Translations under genes and position numbers: made by a program
Notes under the pieces: model-generated
The model's input: the letters and a program-made list of their open reading frames with translations, nothing else
Database searches by the model: none
What the model was told of the DNA's origin: nothing
Assembly (NCBI GenBank): GCA_025359245.1
Contig: JANYGW010000069.1
Coordinates: 1-34,856 of the forward strand
Source: Massilia sp.
Lineage (GTDB): Bacteria; Pseudomonadota; Gammaproteobacteria; Burkholderiales; Burkholderiaceae_D
Direction of reading: 5' to 3'
Length of the DNA stretch: 34,856 nucleotides
In this document: positions 14,963-22,815 of the stretch, one piece after another
How positions within the stretch are numbered: position 1 is the stretch's first letter
Layout of the letters: each line of letters starts with the position of its first letter

Positions 14963-17900
14963 TTAACGCCGGACCTTGAGCAGCGCAACATCGGCAGTCC
15001 CGTAGTGCAGGACAGGATCCTGCGCCTCGGTCGAGAAGTGCTTGCGCGACACGCGCGTCATGGCAAACTCGACATAGTTCATCAGTTCCGTTTGACTGAT
15101 CGTGCCGTCGTCGTTCGCGTCCGCAGGTCCTTTCAGCCCGTCGAGAATGACACCGGTCAGCAAGCCCTTGCCGGCGTAGCCCTCCTTGGCGATCCGCAGT
15201 TGCGCTGCGGCTGCCAGGACGCTGATGTTGGCGGTCAGGCCCGAGCCCGTGCTGCCGAGCGACAGCGGCCCGTCGGCCAGCAAGGGATGGCGCATCAATC
15301 CGGCAATGAAGCCACTGCTTTCGCACGTGTCGAGGATCAGCAATGTGCTGCCCTGGTGGCCGGCCGCCACCAGGGCCAGCAATTCCGCGGGCGTGATGCC
15401 CGAGGTCGCCTTGGTGTCGCTACCGCCTGAATCGCTGGTCGCGAAATAGAACTCGGTATCCCCGACCGTGCTCCCATGCCCGGAAAGCCCCAGCACCAGG
15501 GTGTCGCCATAGCCTGCGCCGTCGATGGCCGCTTTCAAGAACTGCAGTACTTGCTGTTTGGTCTGGCGTTCGCCGGCGGTGGACACGCTCTTGGACTGGG
15601 CATCGCGGCCGAACGCCAGGGCCAGCGCGGCGGCATCGGTGGGCGCCAGGGGCAAGGGTTGAAGATTGTCATATTTGCCGATACCGACGAAAGCGCCGAT
15701 CAGCCTGCCGGAACGTGGCGTCCCGGCAGGCGACTGGACGGCGAGCAGCGGCAGCGCACCACTCGCACCGCCCTGTTGCGAGAACAAACCAACGCTCGCG
15801 CTGCCCGTGCTGAAGGCCTCGGAAGGAAAACTCAGCCGCACCACGCCAGCCTGGGCCGGCCCCAATATCGTCCCCATGCCCACGGCGCGCTCGTCAATGT
15901 AGAGCATGGCTTGCATGGGAGATTCAAACAGCGGGCTGACTTTGAGGGCAATGACGACTGCCTTGCCTGGCTGTGGATCGGCGAACAGTCCCGGCGCCAG
16001 CGGCGCCGCCAGTGCAATGGGCAAGGTCGCCCCGACGGGCGCGCGCGCGGCCGTATCGGCACGATCCGTTTGCGCAATCCCACCGGCCGTGATCCAATGC
16101 GTCCTGACCGCCGCATGGTTGGCTGGATCGATCTTCGCGATTTCGTTGGCATCGGTCCACACGACAGCAAAGCCACGCTGATCGAATACGATGCCCAGGG
16201 CGGTGCCCGTCAAGCCGCCCTGGCGCCACAGAAAGGCGCCGTCCTGGGCGCGGTAGACGCCCAAGTCGCCCCAATAGCCGCCGACCCAGACTTGCTGTCC
16301 ATCATTGCTGAAACGCACGGCGGTGACGGGCACCTGGCTGCGGGTCTGCATCGCCATCAATGCCTGCTGGCGCCATTTGTACACATACACGGTGTGATCA
16401 TGTGCCGCCATGGACTGATCTACCTGCTGGTCGAGAAACACGCGCTGCCTTCGTACTGCGAACACCAGCGACTGGCCATCGGGGGCGAATGCCAGCGCCG
16501 ACATCCACACCTTGTAGCGCGCGCTGGAATCGGCCCATCCGGGCGGCGCGACGAACGCGACGCGGCGGGCGCTGTGCGTGTCATAAATGGCGACCCCGTC
16601 GACGCAGCCCACGGCAAGCAGAGCGCCGTCATTCGAGGCGGCCAGGCGCCCGCCGAACGCAGGACAGGTGGCCGAATTGACTGGCGCGCTGATAAAGGAG
16701 CTCAAGAAATCAAATGTGGCGATGCCGGACCATCCGATCCTGCTGATCCGCTCGCTGCGCGCGACATACGCGGCCCTGTCATTGTCGGGAGCGAACACAG
16801 CACTGCTCTCCCATGCCTCGCCGTCATGGCTGGTGAATGGAAGCGGCAAGGCCGTGACAGCGTACGCGCTCCCCACACCGTCCGCTCCCTGCGCGGTGAG
16901 CGGGCGCGCGATGGTCATCACATCGCGCTGGCCGAACGCCAGGTACACCTTGGACCTTGGGTTCAATGCGCCAAAGGCGGGAAACATCTGCAATCGGAGG
17001 CGCGGTAGCATGCCGACAATGTTCTCATTGGCCACGCTCCAGATGGCGCCCCGCCCTTCCGTGTCGCGCACCAGCGCCAGCGCGCCATCGTCGGTGATGT
17101 TGTCGACGAACACATTGGGGCGCATTTGGGCGTGCGTGCGATGCACCAGAGATCCAGTGCCAAGTTCGAGCACTTCCAGGCTGCTGCCGCACAGCGCGAT
17201 GCGCTCAAGCGCAGGGTCGCCGACAGCTTCGCGCATGCCCGGCATGATTTGCACGGCGCCCAGCTCGGCGTATTTTTCCGTCCCGCCTGGCGCCTGGCGT
17301 TTGAGCAGAGACGTGAAACCCAGATCGTCGGCGCTCAGCAGATAATTATCGAGGCCGGTATCGATGAGGGTTGCCGATCGCGTCATCGGAATGCCTTCGA
17401 GTGCGCTGGCAGGGGAGCCAATCTTGAGCGGGGATCCGATTTTCATCAATCCCGCGTCGACCGTCCCCCATAGCACATCCTGGGCGACAAACTTGAGCCC
17501 GGTCAGCCTGGCGTCGCTCCCGCCGCCTGCCAGGGCCAGCCATTTCCCGGTCTGCCAATCGAGCAGGTGCGCTTCGCCTTTCTCATCGAGCAAGGCAAGC
17601 AGGGGTGCCGTCTCGGCAATGGTGGCGATGCGGAATGCCACGCCGAGCGGATGCTCGACATGCCTTACCACCCTGATCTGGCCGTCAGACAGATCGAGGA
17701 CATCTGCAGAAGTACTTCCCGGGGCCATGCCGACAGCCCAGCGGCCGCTGCGCGACAAGGACAGCGACATATAGGAATAGGCCGGCAGGCGCGCAATCGG
17801 CGCCAGCGTGGCGCCCGCGCGAAAAGTCTCGATCGCACCGGACCGGTAAGCCATGAGGATGACGCTGCCCCCAAGAATGTAGCGGGCCTGGTTCAGTTGG

Positions 17901-18121
17901 CCGGACTGGCGCAACCGATCCTGCAAGGGATCTTGCATGGTTCCGGAAAATGCCTTTCCGCCCCGATCGGTCACCAGCAGCGCGCCAGTACGGCTGCTGC
18001 GCGAGATGGCGGCACATCCGCCATCGAGCTGGGGCGAGGCGATTGCCGGCCAGCCCACCGCCATCAGCACCGCCCCCAGCAGGATCAATCCGGCGTGCAC
18101 CAAGCGCGCCGCCCTATTCAC
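14963..18121 (-). CDS. Exported beta-propeller/caspase-family (Peptidase C14) protein with EF-hand loop
   Basis: 1052-aa protein. An N-terminal hydrophobic segment (HAGLILLGAVLMAVGWPAIAS, residues ~9-29) indicates export or membrane anchoring. Residues ~30-640 are repeated beta strands with WD40/propeller-like units such as LAFAPDGQSLVFAV and VRFSNDGQQVWVGGYWG. Residues ~806-1052 are a caspase-like domain: FVGIGKYDNLQPLPLAPTDA, catalytic His882 in LGLSGHGS and Cys933 in LILDTCES, so the dyad is intact. A canonical EF-hand loop, DANDDGTISQTE (1001-1012), suggests calcium control, as in metacaspases. Start chosen as GTG (18119-18121), which overlaps the upstream stop by 8 bp; the in-frame TTG at 18151 lies deeper in the upstream gene. 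It is last of a four-gene operon. Target unknown. Confidence 0.88.
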   Translation of the reverse strand: MNRAARLVHAGLILLGAVLMAVGWPAIASPQLDGGCAAISRSSRTGALLVTDRGGKAFSGTMQDPLQDRLRQSGQLNQARYILGGSVILMAYRSGAIETFRAGATLAPIARLPAYSYMSLSLSRSGRWAVGMAPGSTSADVLDLSDGQIRVVRHVEHPLGVAFRIATIAETAPLLALLDEKGEAHLLDWQTGKWLALAGGGSDARLTGLKFVAQDVLWGTVDAGLMKIGSPLKIGSPASALEGIPMTRSATLIDTGLDNYLLSADDLGFTSLLKRQAPGGTEKYAELGAVQIMPGMREAVGDPALERIALCGSSLEVLELGTGSLVHRTHAQMRPNVFVDNITDDGALALVRDTEGRGAIWSVANENIVGMLPRLRLQMFPAFGALNPRSKVYLAFGQRDVMTIARPLTAQGADGVGSAYAVTALPLPFTSHDGEAWESSAVFAPDNDRAAYVARSERISRIGWSGIATFDFLSSFISAPVNSATCPAFGGRLAASNDGALLAVGCVDGVAIYDTHSARRVAFVAPPGWADSSARYKVWMSALAFAPDGQSLVFAVRRQRVFLDQQVDQSMAAHDHTVYVYKWRQQALMAMQTRSQVPVTAVRFSNDGQQVWVGGYWGDLGVYRAQDGAFLWRQGGLTGTALGIVFDQRGFAVVWTDANEIAKIDPANHAAVRTHWITAGGIAQTDRADTAARAPVGATLPIALAAPLAPGLFADPQPGKAVVIALKVSPLFESPMQAMLYIDERAVGMGTILGPAQAGVVRLSFPSEAFSTGSASVGLFSQQGGASGALPLLAVQSPAGTPRSGRLIGAFVGIGKYDNLQPLPLAPTDAAALALAFGRDAQSKSVSTAGERQTKQQVLQFLKAAIDGAGYGDTLVLGLSGHGSTVGDTEFYFATSDSGGSDTKATSGITPAELLALVAAGHQGSTLLILDTCESSGFIAGLMRHPLLADGPLSLGSTGSGLTANISVLAAAAQLRIAKEGYAGKGLLTGVILDGLKGPADANDDGTISQTELMNYVEFAMTRVSRKHFSTEAQDPVLHYGTADVALLKVRR

Positions 18122-18527
18122 AGCGCGTGGCCAGCATCCACTGAACGGCAACCTGCGCCGCAGGGCGCGCGTAGGTGTTGGGACGCTCGAGTATCCACTT
18201 TCCCAAGCCGCAGGACAGTTTCAACACTTCGTCCTCTTCCGGCGACCTGGCAGTGCGGTCCGCCAGCAATTTCGCCGGACACGCTCCCACAGGGATCGGA
18301 TGATCGTCGCTCCTGTTGTACCATTCGATTGCTCCCGCCAGTCCCTTGAGATAACCGATGCAATGATCGTTCTTGCCCAGGTCTGTCATGAGCGTGCCAT
18401 TCCCGTTGAGGATTTCGCAGGTCACTGTGCAGGCATTGCCGAGCGTCTCCGCGGTGGTCGGAGGCGCCGCTTGCGCCACTTGCACCGATGCGCCCAGGGC
18501 CACAAGAAAACAGAAAATGCGTTTCAT
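18114..18527 (-). CDS. Rap1a/Tai-like periplasmic protein (first copy, next to caspase)
   Basis: 137-aa exported protein with signal peptide MKRIFCFLVALGASVQVAQA and several Cys. The pattern CIGYLKGLAGAIEWYN, then a mid-chain Cys-Pro, then NTYARPAAQVAVQWMLATRC resembles the Rap1a/Tai family, known from type VI secretion immunity proteins: a C-x-G-Y/F-x-x-G/A block, a central Cys, and R-x-x-P-A-x-x-x-(x)-x-A-L-x-x-x-(F)-C at the end. The ATG at 18527 has AGGTGA 5 nt upstream. It begins 4 nt after the stop of the next Rap1a-like gene and overlaps the caspase start, so all are tightly coupled. No type VI effector is near, so an immunity role is only a guess. Confidence 0.7.
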   Translation of the reverse strand: MKRIFCFLVALGASVQVAQAAPPTTAETLGNACTVTCEILNGNGTLMTDLGKNDHCIGYLKGLAGAIEWYNRSDDHPIPVGACPAKLLADRTARSPEEDEVLKLSCGLGKWILERPNTYARPAAQVAVQWMLATRCE

Positions 18528-18531
18528 GTCT

Positions 18532-18975
18532 TCACCTTTTTGTGCATGCGAATACGGTCGACAGAAGGAATTCACTGGCGGGACTGCGCATGCGCGCTTT
18601 CAAGTCCGCGTTTGAAAGGAATTGCCTGGCGAATGGGGCCGGGGAAAGCCCCTTGCAACTGAGCGGCGGCATGCTCTTCGGCACATCTGCGCCCGACAGG
18701 CTGGCGGCGTCAAGTTGGGAGAACTCAGCCGACGCGGAAAGAAAGCCCTCGCAAAAAGCGCTATTCTGGAGCCGGAACTGATCCAGCTGCCCGGCAGGGA
18801 CTTGCGGCGCGAGATGCCACTTGCATATGCCCTGCAGATGCCCGGCTGTGAGTCGTCCAACGGCATAGCCATTGATCAGGGTGCTCATTTCCTCAGGGAG
18901 CTTGTCGGCGGCACGGGCCAGGTTCGCTCCCGACGCGAGCGCGAGGACCGTCAAAATCGTTGAAATAGTTCGCAT
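18532..18975 (-). CDS. Rap1a/Tai-like periplasmic protein (second copy)
   Basis: 147-aa exported protein; signal peptide MRTISTILTVLALASGANLA ends before RAADK. The blocks ICKWHL, FCEGFLSASAEF, PPLSC, FARQFL and MRSPASEFLLSTVFACTK follow the same order as its neighbour at 18114-18527 and fit the Rap1a/Tai pattern (C-x-G-F-L; R-x-P-A-S; F-x-C near the end). The ATG at 18975 follows GAGGGGAG by about 8 nt. Sequence identity to the neighbour is low, so this is an old duplication or two independent members. Both should be periplasmic, in the same compartment as the caspase protein. Confidence 0.68.
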   Translation of the reverse strand: MRTISTILTVLALASGANLARAADKLPEEMSTLINGYAVGRLTAGHLQGICKWHLAPQVPAGQLDQFRLQNSAFCEGFLSASAEFSQLDAASLSGADVPKSMPPLSCKGLSPAPFARQFLSNADLKARMRSPASEFLLSTVFACTKR

Positions 18976-18992
18976 TATGTGCACTCCCCTCA

Positions 18993-19574
18993 TCAAATCT
19001 GTTGAAAATTCCCCCACCTCATGAGTTCAAGCTCGGCGCGAATCTCGTTGCGCTTTTTTTCCTCGACGCTGCTCCAGGTTTCAAATATTTTTATGGCAAA
19101 TCCTCCAACTGAAACGATCAGCGCCGCAATTGCAGTGATCAACACCATGCCCTTGGGCTTTTCGTTGGGGCTGCTTGCAGTCCGGCTGGCCTGCCCGAAA
19201 TCGATCAGCGCGTTCGTATTCGCTTGCAGCGTCTTGGCGCATGAATCGAGGGCCGTCGCGTCCAGCTTGCCGCCCATGGCCAAGCCAACGCGGACGTTGT
19301 CGATCCAGGCATCGGCGGAAAACTTCGCTTTCGAATAGAGGAGTTCGGATTTGACGAGTTTGCTGGGACGCTTTGCATGCATGACCTTGAGATCCCGCAC
19401 TTCGTTGTAAGCGAGGGCACGCAGCTTTCCGAATTCTGAAATCAGGGCCGTCAAGGTCGGCTGTACCGGATCCGCGGCCTGGGCGCGCACTGCCTGTCCA
19501 GTAAGCAGCAGTGCCAGGCCGAGTATGGTTTTGAGGCCATCGCGTCGATGCGCGTTCAAAGGCGTTGATGTCAT
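18993..19574 (-). CDS. Membrane protein of unknown function, first gene of the caspase operon
   Basis: 193-aa protein. Residues ~13-32 (GLKTILGLALLLTGQAVRAQA) look like a signal peptide or anchor. A helical extracytoplasmic part follows (~35-135) with conserved-looking LRALAYNEVRDLKVMHAK and FSADAWIDNVRVGLAMGGK. A clear transmembrane helix, MVLITAIAALIVSVGGFAIK, lies at ~143-162. The tail is charged and probably coiled-coil (SSVEEKKRNEIRAELELM), most likely cytoplasmic. I do not recognise a family. The ATG at 19574 has GGAG 6-8 nt upstream; a TTG at 19592 is less likely. Base composition is lower in GC than the flanks. The topology would allow it to carry a signal between periplasm and cytoplasm. 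Confidence 0.7.
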   Translation of the reverse strand: MTSTPLNAHRRDGLKTILGLALLLTGQAVRAQAADPVQPTLTALISEFGKLRALAYNEVRDLKVMHAKRPSKLVKSELLYSKAKFSADAWIDNVRVGLAMGGKLDATALDSCAKTLQANTNALIDFGQASRTASSPNEKPKGMVLITAIAALIVSVGGFAIKIFETWSSVEEKKRNEIRAELELMRWGNFQQI

Positions 19575-19669
19575 GTCCACTCCGCTGTACAAGGCTGGTC
19601 AGCTCGCACCGCCAGATGCGCTCACAAGCAAGATGAGCCAATATCTCCCTATTTTTTGAATAGCGATAC

Positions 19670-19690
19670 AACAACATTAATCTTGTTGTT
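19670..19690. promoter_or_regulatory. AT-rich inverted repeat upstream of the caspase operon
   Basis: AACAACA (19670-19676) and TGTTGTT (19684-19690) are complementary around TTAATCT. It lies in the AT-rich gap 19575-19785, about 95-115 bp before the first gene of the operon, where the promoter must be. It is a candidate operator; no Pho box and no confident -35/-10 pair were seen here. Confidence 0.4.
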
Positions 19691-19785
19691 TTAATACCAC
19701 TTAAATGGATGTGCGCGCCAGCAGTACGGCGAACGGCGTCCAAATTCCCAGCGTCAAACATGGCGCGACCGCAGCAAGTGCGGGG

Positions 19786-20319
19786 CTAATCGACTGGCAC
19801 CGCCCCTTGCTCGACGATCGCGTTCCGCAGCTGTTCGAGCCGCCGTATTTTCTGCTCCACTTTGACAATATCGGCCGGCGCAATGCCCGCCGCGCGTGCG
19901 CGCGCAACATCGGCGCGCAGTCTCGGCAGTTCATCGTCAGCGGCGACGGCAAACGCGGCCAAGGCGCGCGCGTGCTGGCTTTGCTCATAGGCATGATAGG
20001 CGACGGGATCGGCCAGCTGCGCTGCGCCCGGCGCCGGGTCGGCCGCGGCGGACCGTTGCAGCGGCGGGCTGCGCGGGTCGCCATGTGCGCGCGCCTCGGC
20101 CATGCTGGTCCAGGCCGGGACCGGATCGGCGCGGCCCTGCCCGCCCGGCACGGCCGCCAGCCATTGCGCCGGCGGCGCGCCCCGGCCTTGCATGGCAATC
20201 GCGGCAGCCACTGACGGCGGCGCCAGCACCGGCAAAGGCAAACGATCGGCGCCCGGCCCGATCATCCAGGCGGCGCCGAGCACCAGTGTGACGCTGACGA
20301 CAACGATCAGGAACCTCAT
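19786..20319 (-). CDS. Small anchored protein with C-terminal helical domain, third gene of the PLC operon
   Basis: 177-aa protein with an N-terminal membrane anchor (MRFLIVVVSVTLVLGAAWMI), an Ala/Pro-rich extended linker (~25-110), and a charged helical end (DDELPRLRADVARARAAG, then IVKVEQKIRRLEQLRNAIVE) that may be coiled-coil. It should face the periplasm. Start at 20319 is set by a 4-bp ATGA overlap with the parvulin stop. The anchor-linker-helices plan resembles membrane-bound foldases in outline only; no motif proves this. Its fixed position after the phospholipase-like and parvulin genes suggests it helps that enzyme to fold or leave the cell. Confidence 0.65.
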   Translation of the reverse strand: MRFLIVVVSVTLVLGAAWMIGPGADRLPLPVLAPPSVAAAIAMQGRGAPPAQWLAAVPGGQGRADPVPAWTSMAEARAHGDPRSPPLQRSAAADPAPGAAQLADPVAYHAYEQSQHARALAAFAVAADDELPRLRADVARARAAGIAPADIVKVEQKIRRLEQLRNAIVEQGAVPVD

Positions 20320-21611
20320 GACGCCGCCATGATCTCGACGCGCGCCTTGCGCCGCACCTGGCTGCGCAAGGCCGTCATCTGCGCGGCCGCGGCTTCGCGT
20401 GCAATGGCGCGGCTGGCCGCATACCGCACCGATTCCGAATCGACCTCCTGGTAACCATGTTCGCTCTGCTCGACCAGCACGATTTCCCACGCGGCCTCCT
20501 GGTTCGGCGCGGCCGGCGTGCGCACCGGTGGCGACACCATGCCATCGGCGTGCGCGAACAGCAGTTGCGCCAGCCAGCCTGGCGTGCCCTCATGCCGCAC
20601 CCAGCCAAGCGCACCGCCGCGCGCGGCGTCCGGCGCGACCGAATGCTGGCGCGCCACGTCCGCGAAGCCGGCGCCGCCCGCCAGGGCCGCCGCCGCCGAG
20701 CGCGCGGCTGCTTCGTCGGGCAGACGGATATGACGCGCCCTGACCCGCTCGATGCGCACGAACTGCGCGCGATGGCCCCCGTAATACTGGCGCACCTGCG
20801 CCGCGCTGACCGCGCCGGCCAGCGCATCGACCAGGGCGCTGTCGGCATGCCCATCATCGCCGATGCCGTGCATGCGCATCAATGCCTGCGCGTCGGCCTG
20901 CTCCGACAACACGCGCCGCAAGTCCGCCACCGCCTCGGCGCCGAAGCGGCGCTGGCTCCACTGGACGACGTACAGCGCGGCCACTTCCAGCCTGGCTTGC
21001 TGCAGCATGAAGTCGACGTCGTGGGCAAACATTGACACCCTGCCCTGCACATTCTGGCGCAGGTACACATCGTCGACCGAGATCGCGCGCTCGGCGCCAT
21101 TCGGCAGCGCAAAGCGCAGCAGCACGATGCGGCGCGCGCGCTCCACCTGCACGGCGTCGAGCGCCGCGTCCAGCAGCAGTCCGCCCGGTTTGCCGAAGAC
21201 CTCGACAAGCGCCTCCTCGCCGGGGCGCGCCGCGATCTGCAGCATGCCTTCGACGCCGCCCGGAAGGCGGCGCAAGTCCTGCTCCATCTGCGCGCCGTAC
21301 AAGGAGCGCAATGTGGCGACCAGCTGGTCGTCGAACACCACTTCGCGTGGAAATGCGACCCGCTGCCCGTTCGACAGCCTGTCGACGCCAAATCGCCGCC
21401 GCGCCGCGCTCGCCAGCAAACGATTGTCGATCAGCGTGTCCAGCACCGTCCGGCGTGCGGCCGCCGGCGCCTTGGCCTGCGCCAGGCGCCACATCGCATC
21501 GACGCTAAACGACAGCAACGGTGCGCCGTCGATGCGCGCCGCAACGGCCGGCGTCGCCGCCGCCGCGCCCAGGTGCAGCGTCAGCAGCAGCGCACCGGCC
21601 AGTGACCACAT
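20316..21611 (-). CDS. Periplasmic parvulin-type peptidyl-prolyl isomerase
   Basis: 431-aa exported protein with signal peptide MWSLAGALLLTLHLGAAAA. Residues ~285-365 show a parvulin domain: RARHIRLPDEAAARSAAAAL, FADVARQHSVAPDAARGGAL, GWVRHEGTPGWLAQLLFA, then a VSPPVRT strand. The part before it (TLIDNRLLASAARRRF) is like the N-terminal chaperone region of PpiC/SurA-type proteins. The 21611 ATG is 15 nt from the upstream stop; an in-frame TTG at 21629, overlapping the stop, would give a more basic signal-peptide start and is a real alternative. It lies between a phospholipase C-like gene and a small anchored protein, so it may be a dedicated foldase. Confidence 0.87.
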   Translation of the reverse strand: MWSLAGALLLTLHLGAAAATPAVAARIDGAPLLSFSVDAMWRLAQAKAPAAARRTVLDTLIDNRLLASAARRRFGVDRLSNGQRVAFPREVVFDDQLVATLRSLYGAQMEQDLRRLPGGVEGMLQIAARPGEEALVEVFGKPGGLLLDAALDAVQVERARRIVLLRFALPNGAERAISVDDVYLRQNVQGRVSMFAHDVDFMLQQARLEVAALYVVQWSQRRFGAEAVADLRRVLSEQADAQALMRMHGIGDDGHADSALVDALAGAVSAAQVRQYYGGHRAQFVRIERVRARHIRLPDEAAARSAAAALAGGAGFADVARQHSVAPDAARGGALGWVRHEGTPGWLAQLLFAHADGMVSPPVRTPAAPNQEAAWEIVLVEQSEHGYQEVDSESVRYAASRAIAREAAAAQMTALRSQVRRKARVEIMAAS

Positions 21612-21625
21612 GACGGCGCCCGGCT

Positions 21626-22648
21626 TCAAATCGCCAGCCGTTCAGCAGCGCGGTTCAGCACGTGCACCACCATCGCGACTGAATGCGGAATCATTTTCCG
21701 CGCCACGGCGCTGCGGTCCGCATGGTCGGCCGACGACAGCACGATGCCGCCGTTCGCGTAGGAGAACGTTCCGCCCTGTGTCAGCAGCGCACGGATGTCG
21801 GTGGCGTCCGGCGCGAGCGGCGTGAAGGTAGTCAGCGCGGCGCGCACCAGGACCGGATCGCTCAGTTGTTCGCTGTCGTAATAGTCGCTGACCCACTGCT
21901 CCCACCCGGAGTGCCCGTTGCCGGACGTGCCCCAGGTGTGATGCGGCTGCACCAGGTCGGTCGTGTGCAGCACGAAGCCGAGCGACTGCGCCGTCGGACG
22001 GGCCAGGAACTGCTGGAACCAGTACTGTCCCAGGTTATCGATCGGCTGGAATGGCATGGTCTCGAAATCGGCATATTGCTGCGGTGTCGAATAACCGCCC
22101 AGCCGGTAGTGGGCTTCGGTGACGCCGTAGCTGTTGTACTTGCTGCTGTCGCCGAACCAGCCTTTCAGGCCGCCGGCGCCGTCGTCGAGGTAGTCGCCGA
22201 CCAGCCAGGCGGCGGCCAGTTTGTCGATGTCGCCCGGATTGGCCAGCTTGGCGTAGTTGTAGCCGCCGAAGCCATTGCCATGCACGTCGCGCCCGCTGGT
22301 GTGGTTCTGGAAGTGGCCGTACGACGTGTAATTGGCGATGCCCGAACCGAGGCCCCAGACCGGCGCCAGCACGCAGCTGCCGGTGGTCGCGCCGCACAGG
22401 TAGATATCGGCAAAATCATCGACGTCGTAGGCGCCTTGCCCGAGCGCCTGCGCGAACTGCTCCATCGTGTAGCCGGCCCGCGTGACGCCGGTCTGCAGCT
22501 TGGCGTAATTGGTCGTGCCCGGATTATTTTTCATGAAGGTCAGCGCGTCGAGCACGATGCGGCGGTGCGTCTCCTGCTTCCATGCGAAGGCAGGGGCACT
22601 TGCGAACAGCGCTACGGCAAGGCCTGTGGCCAGCAGTCCAGATTTCAT
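21626..22648 (-). CDS. Secreted zinc-dependent phospholipase C / S1-P1 nuclease-like enzyme
   Basis: 340-aa exported enzyme. The signal peptide ends ASAPAFA, which leaves Trp23 as the mature N-terminus (WKQETHRRI); in zinc phospholipase C and S1/P1 nucleases a free N-terminal Trp binds zinc. Further likely ligands are His28, Asp in YDVDDFAD, His in HFQNH, and the block LHTTDLVQPHHTW followed by HSGWE (H228, D231, H236/H237, H246, E250). The usual spacing in the family is HxxxD; here it is HxxD, which is odd. The ATG at 22648 has AAGGAGT at a good distance. A triple Pho-box-like repeat and a -10 lie upstream, which fits phosphate scavenging from phospholipids. Confidence 0.82.
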   Translation of the reverse strand: MKSGLLATGLAVALFASAPAFAWKQETHRRIVLDALTFMKNNPGTTNYAKLQTGVTRAGYTMEQFAQALGQGAYDVDDFADIYLCGATTGSCVLAPVWGLGSGIANYTSYGHFQNHTSGRDVHGNGFGGYNYAKLANPGDIDKLAAAWLVGDYLDDGAGGLKGWFGDSSKYNSYGVTEAHYRLGGYSTPQQYADFETMPFQPIDNLGQYWFQQFLARPTAQSLGFVLHTTDLVQPHHTWGTSGNGHSGWEQWVSDYYDSEQLSDPVLVRAALTTFTPLAPDATDIRALLTQGGTFSYANGGIVLSSADHADRSAVARKMIPHSVAMVVHVLNRAAERLAI

Positions 22649-22677
22649 TGTCACTCCTTGGGTGGTCGGAGTGGCCG

Positions 22678-22721
22678 AATGTAAAGACATTTTGTGACGC
22701 AGCCGTGACCATTGTTTGACA
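22678..22721 (-). promoter_or_regulatory. Triple Pho-box-like repeat and -10 of the phospholipase operon
   Basis: On the minus strand TGTCAAA (22721-22715), GGTCACG (22710-22704) and CGTCACA (22699-22693) are spaced exactly 11 bp apart, the PhoB half-site period. TACATT (22683-22678) lies 9 nt further on as a -10. Each half-site departs from CTGTCAT, so single-site affinity may be low, but three in register with a -10 is convincing. Confidence 0.7.
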
Positions 22722-22736
22722 TTTTCACGCGCCCGT

Positions 22737-22770
22737 TTGTCATGCTGCGGTCATGCCTGCGCCCTACCAT
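22737..22770 (+). promoter_or_regulatory. Pho box and -10 of the PafA-like phosphatase promoter
   Basis: TTGTCAT (22737-22743) and CGGTCAT (22748-22754) are PhoB half-sites 11 bp apart. A -10-like TACCAT (22765-22770) follows after 10 nt. This places transcription start after ~22776, which rules out the ATG at 22753 as the translation start and supports 22816. Confidence 0.72.
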
Positions 22771-22815
22771 AGGCGCGCCGTCCAGCATCGCGCTGGCCTT
22801 ACCACTTTTACCTTG

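Noticed and set aside
18114..18975. Type VI effector-immunity cassette
   Set aside because: The two proteins resemble Rap1a/Tai immunity proteins, but there is no amidase effector, VgrG, Hcp or PAAR gene nearby.
22753..22815. Upstream ATG of the PafA-like gene
   Set aside because: It lies inside the Pho box/-10 promoter and would put a basic stretch before the signal peptide.
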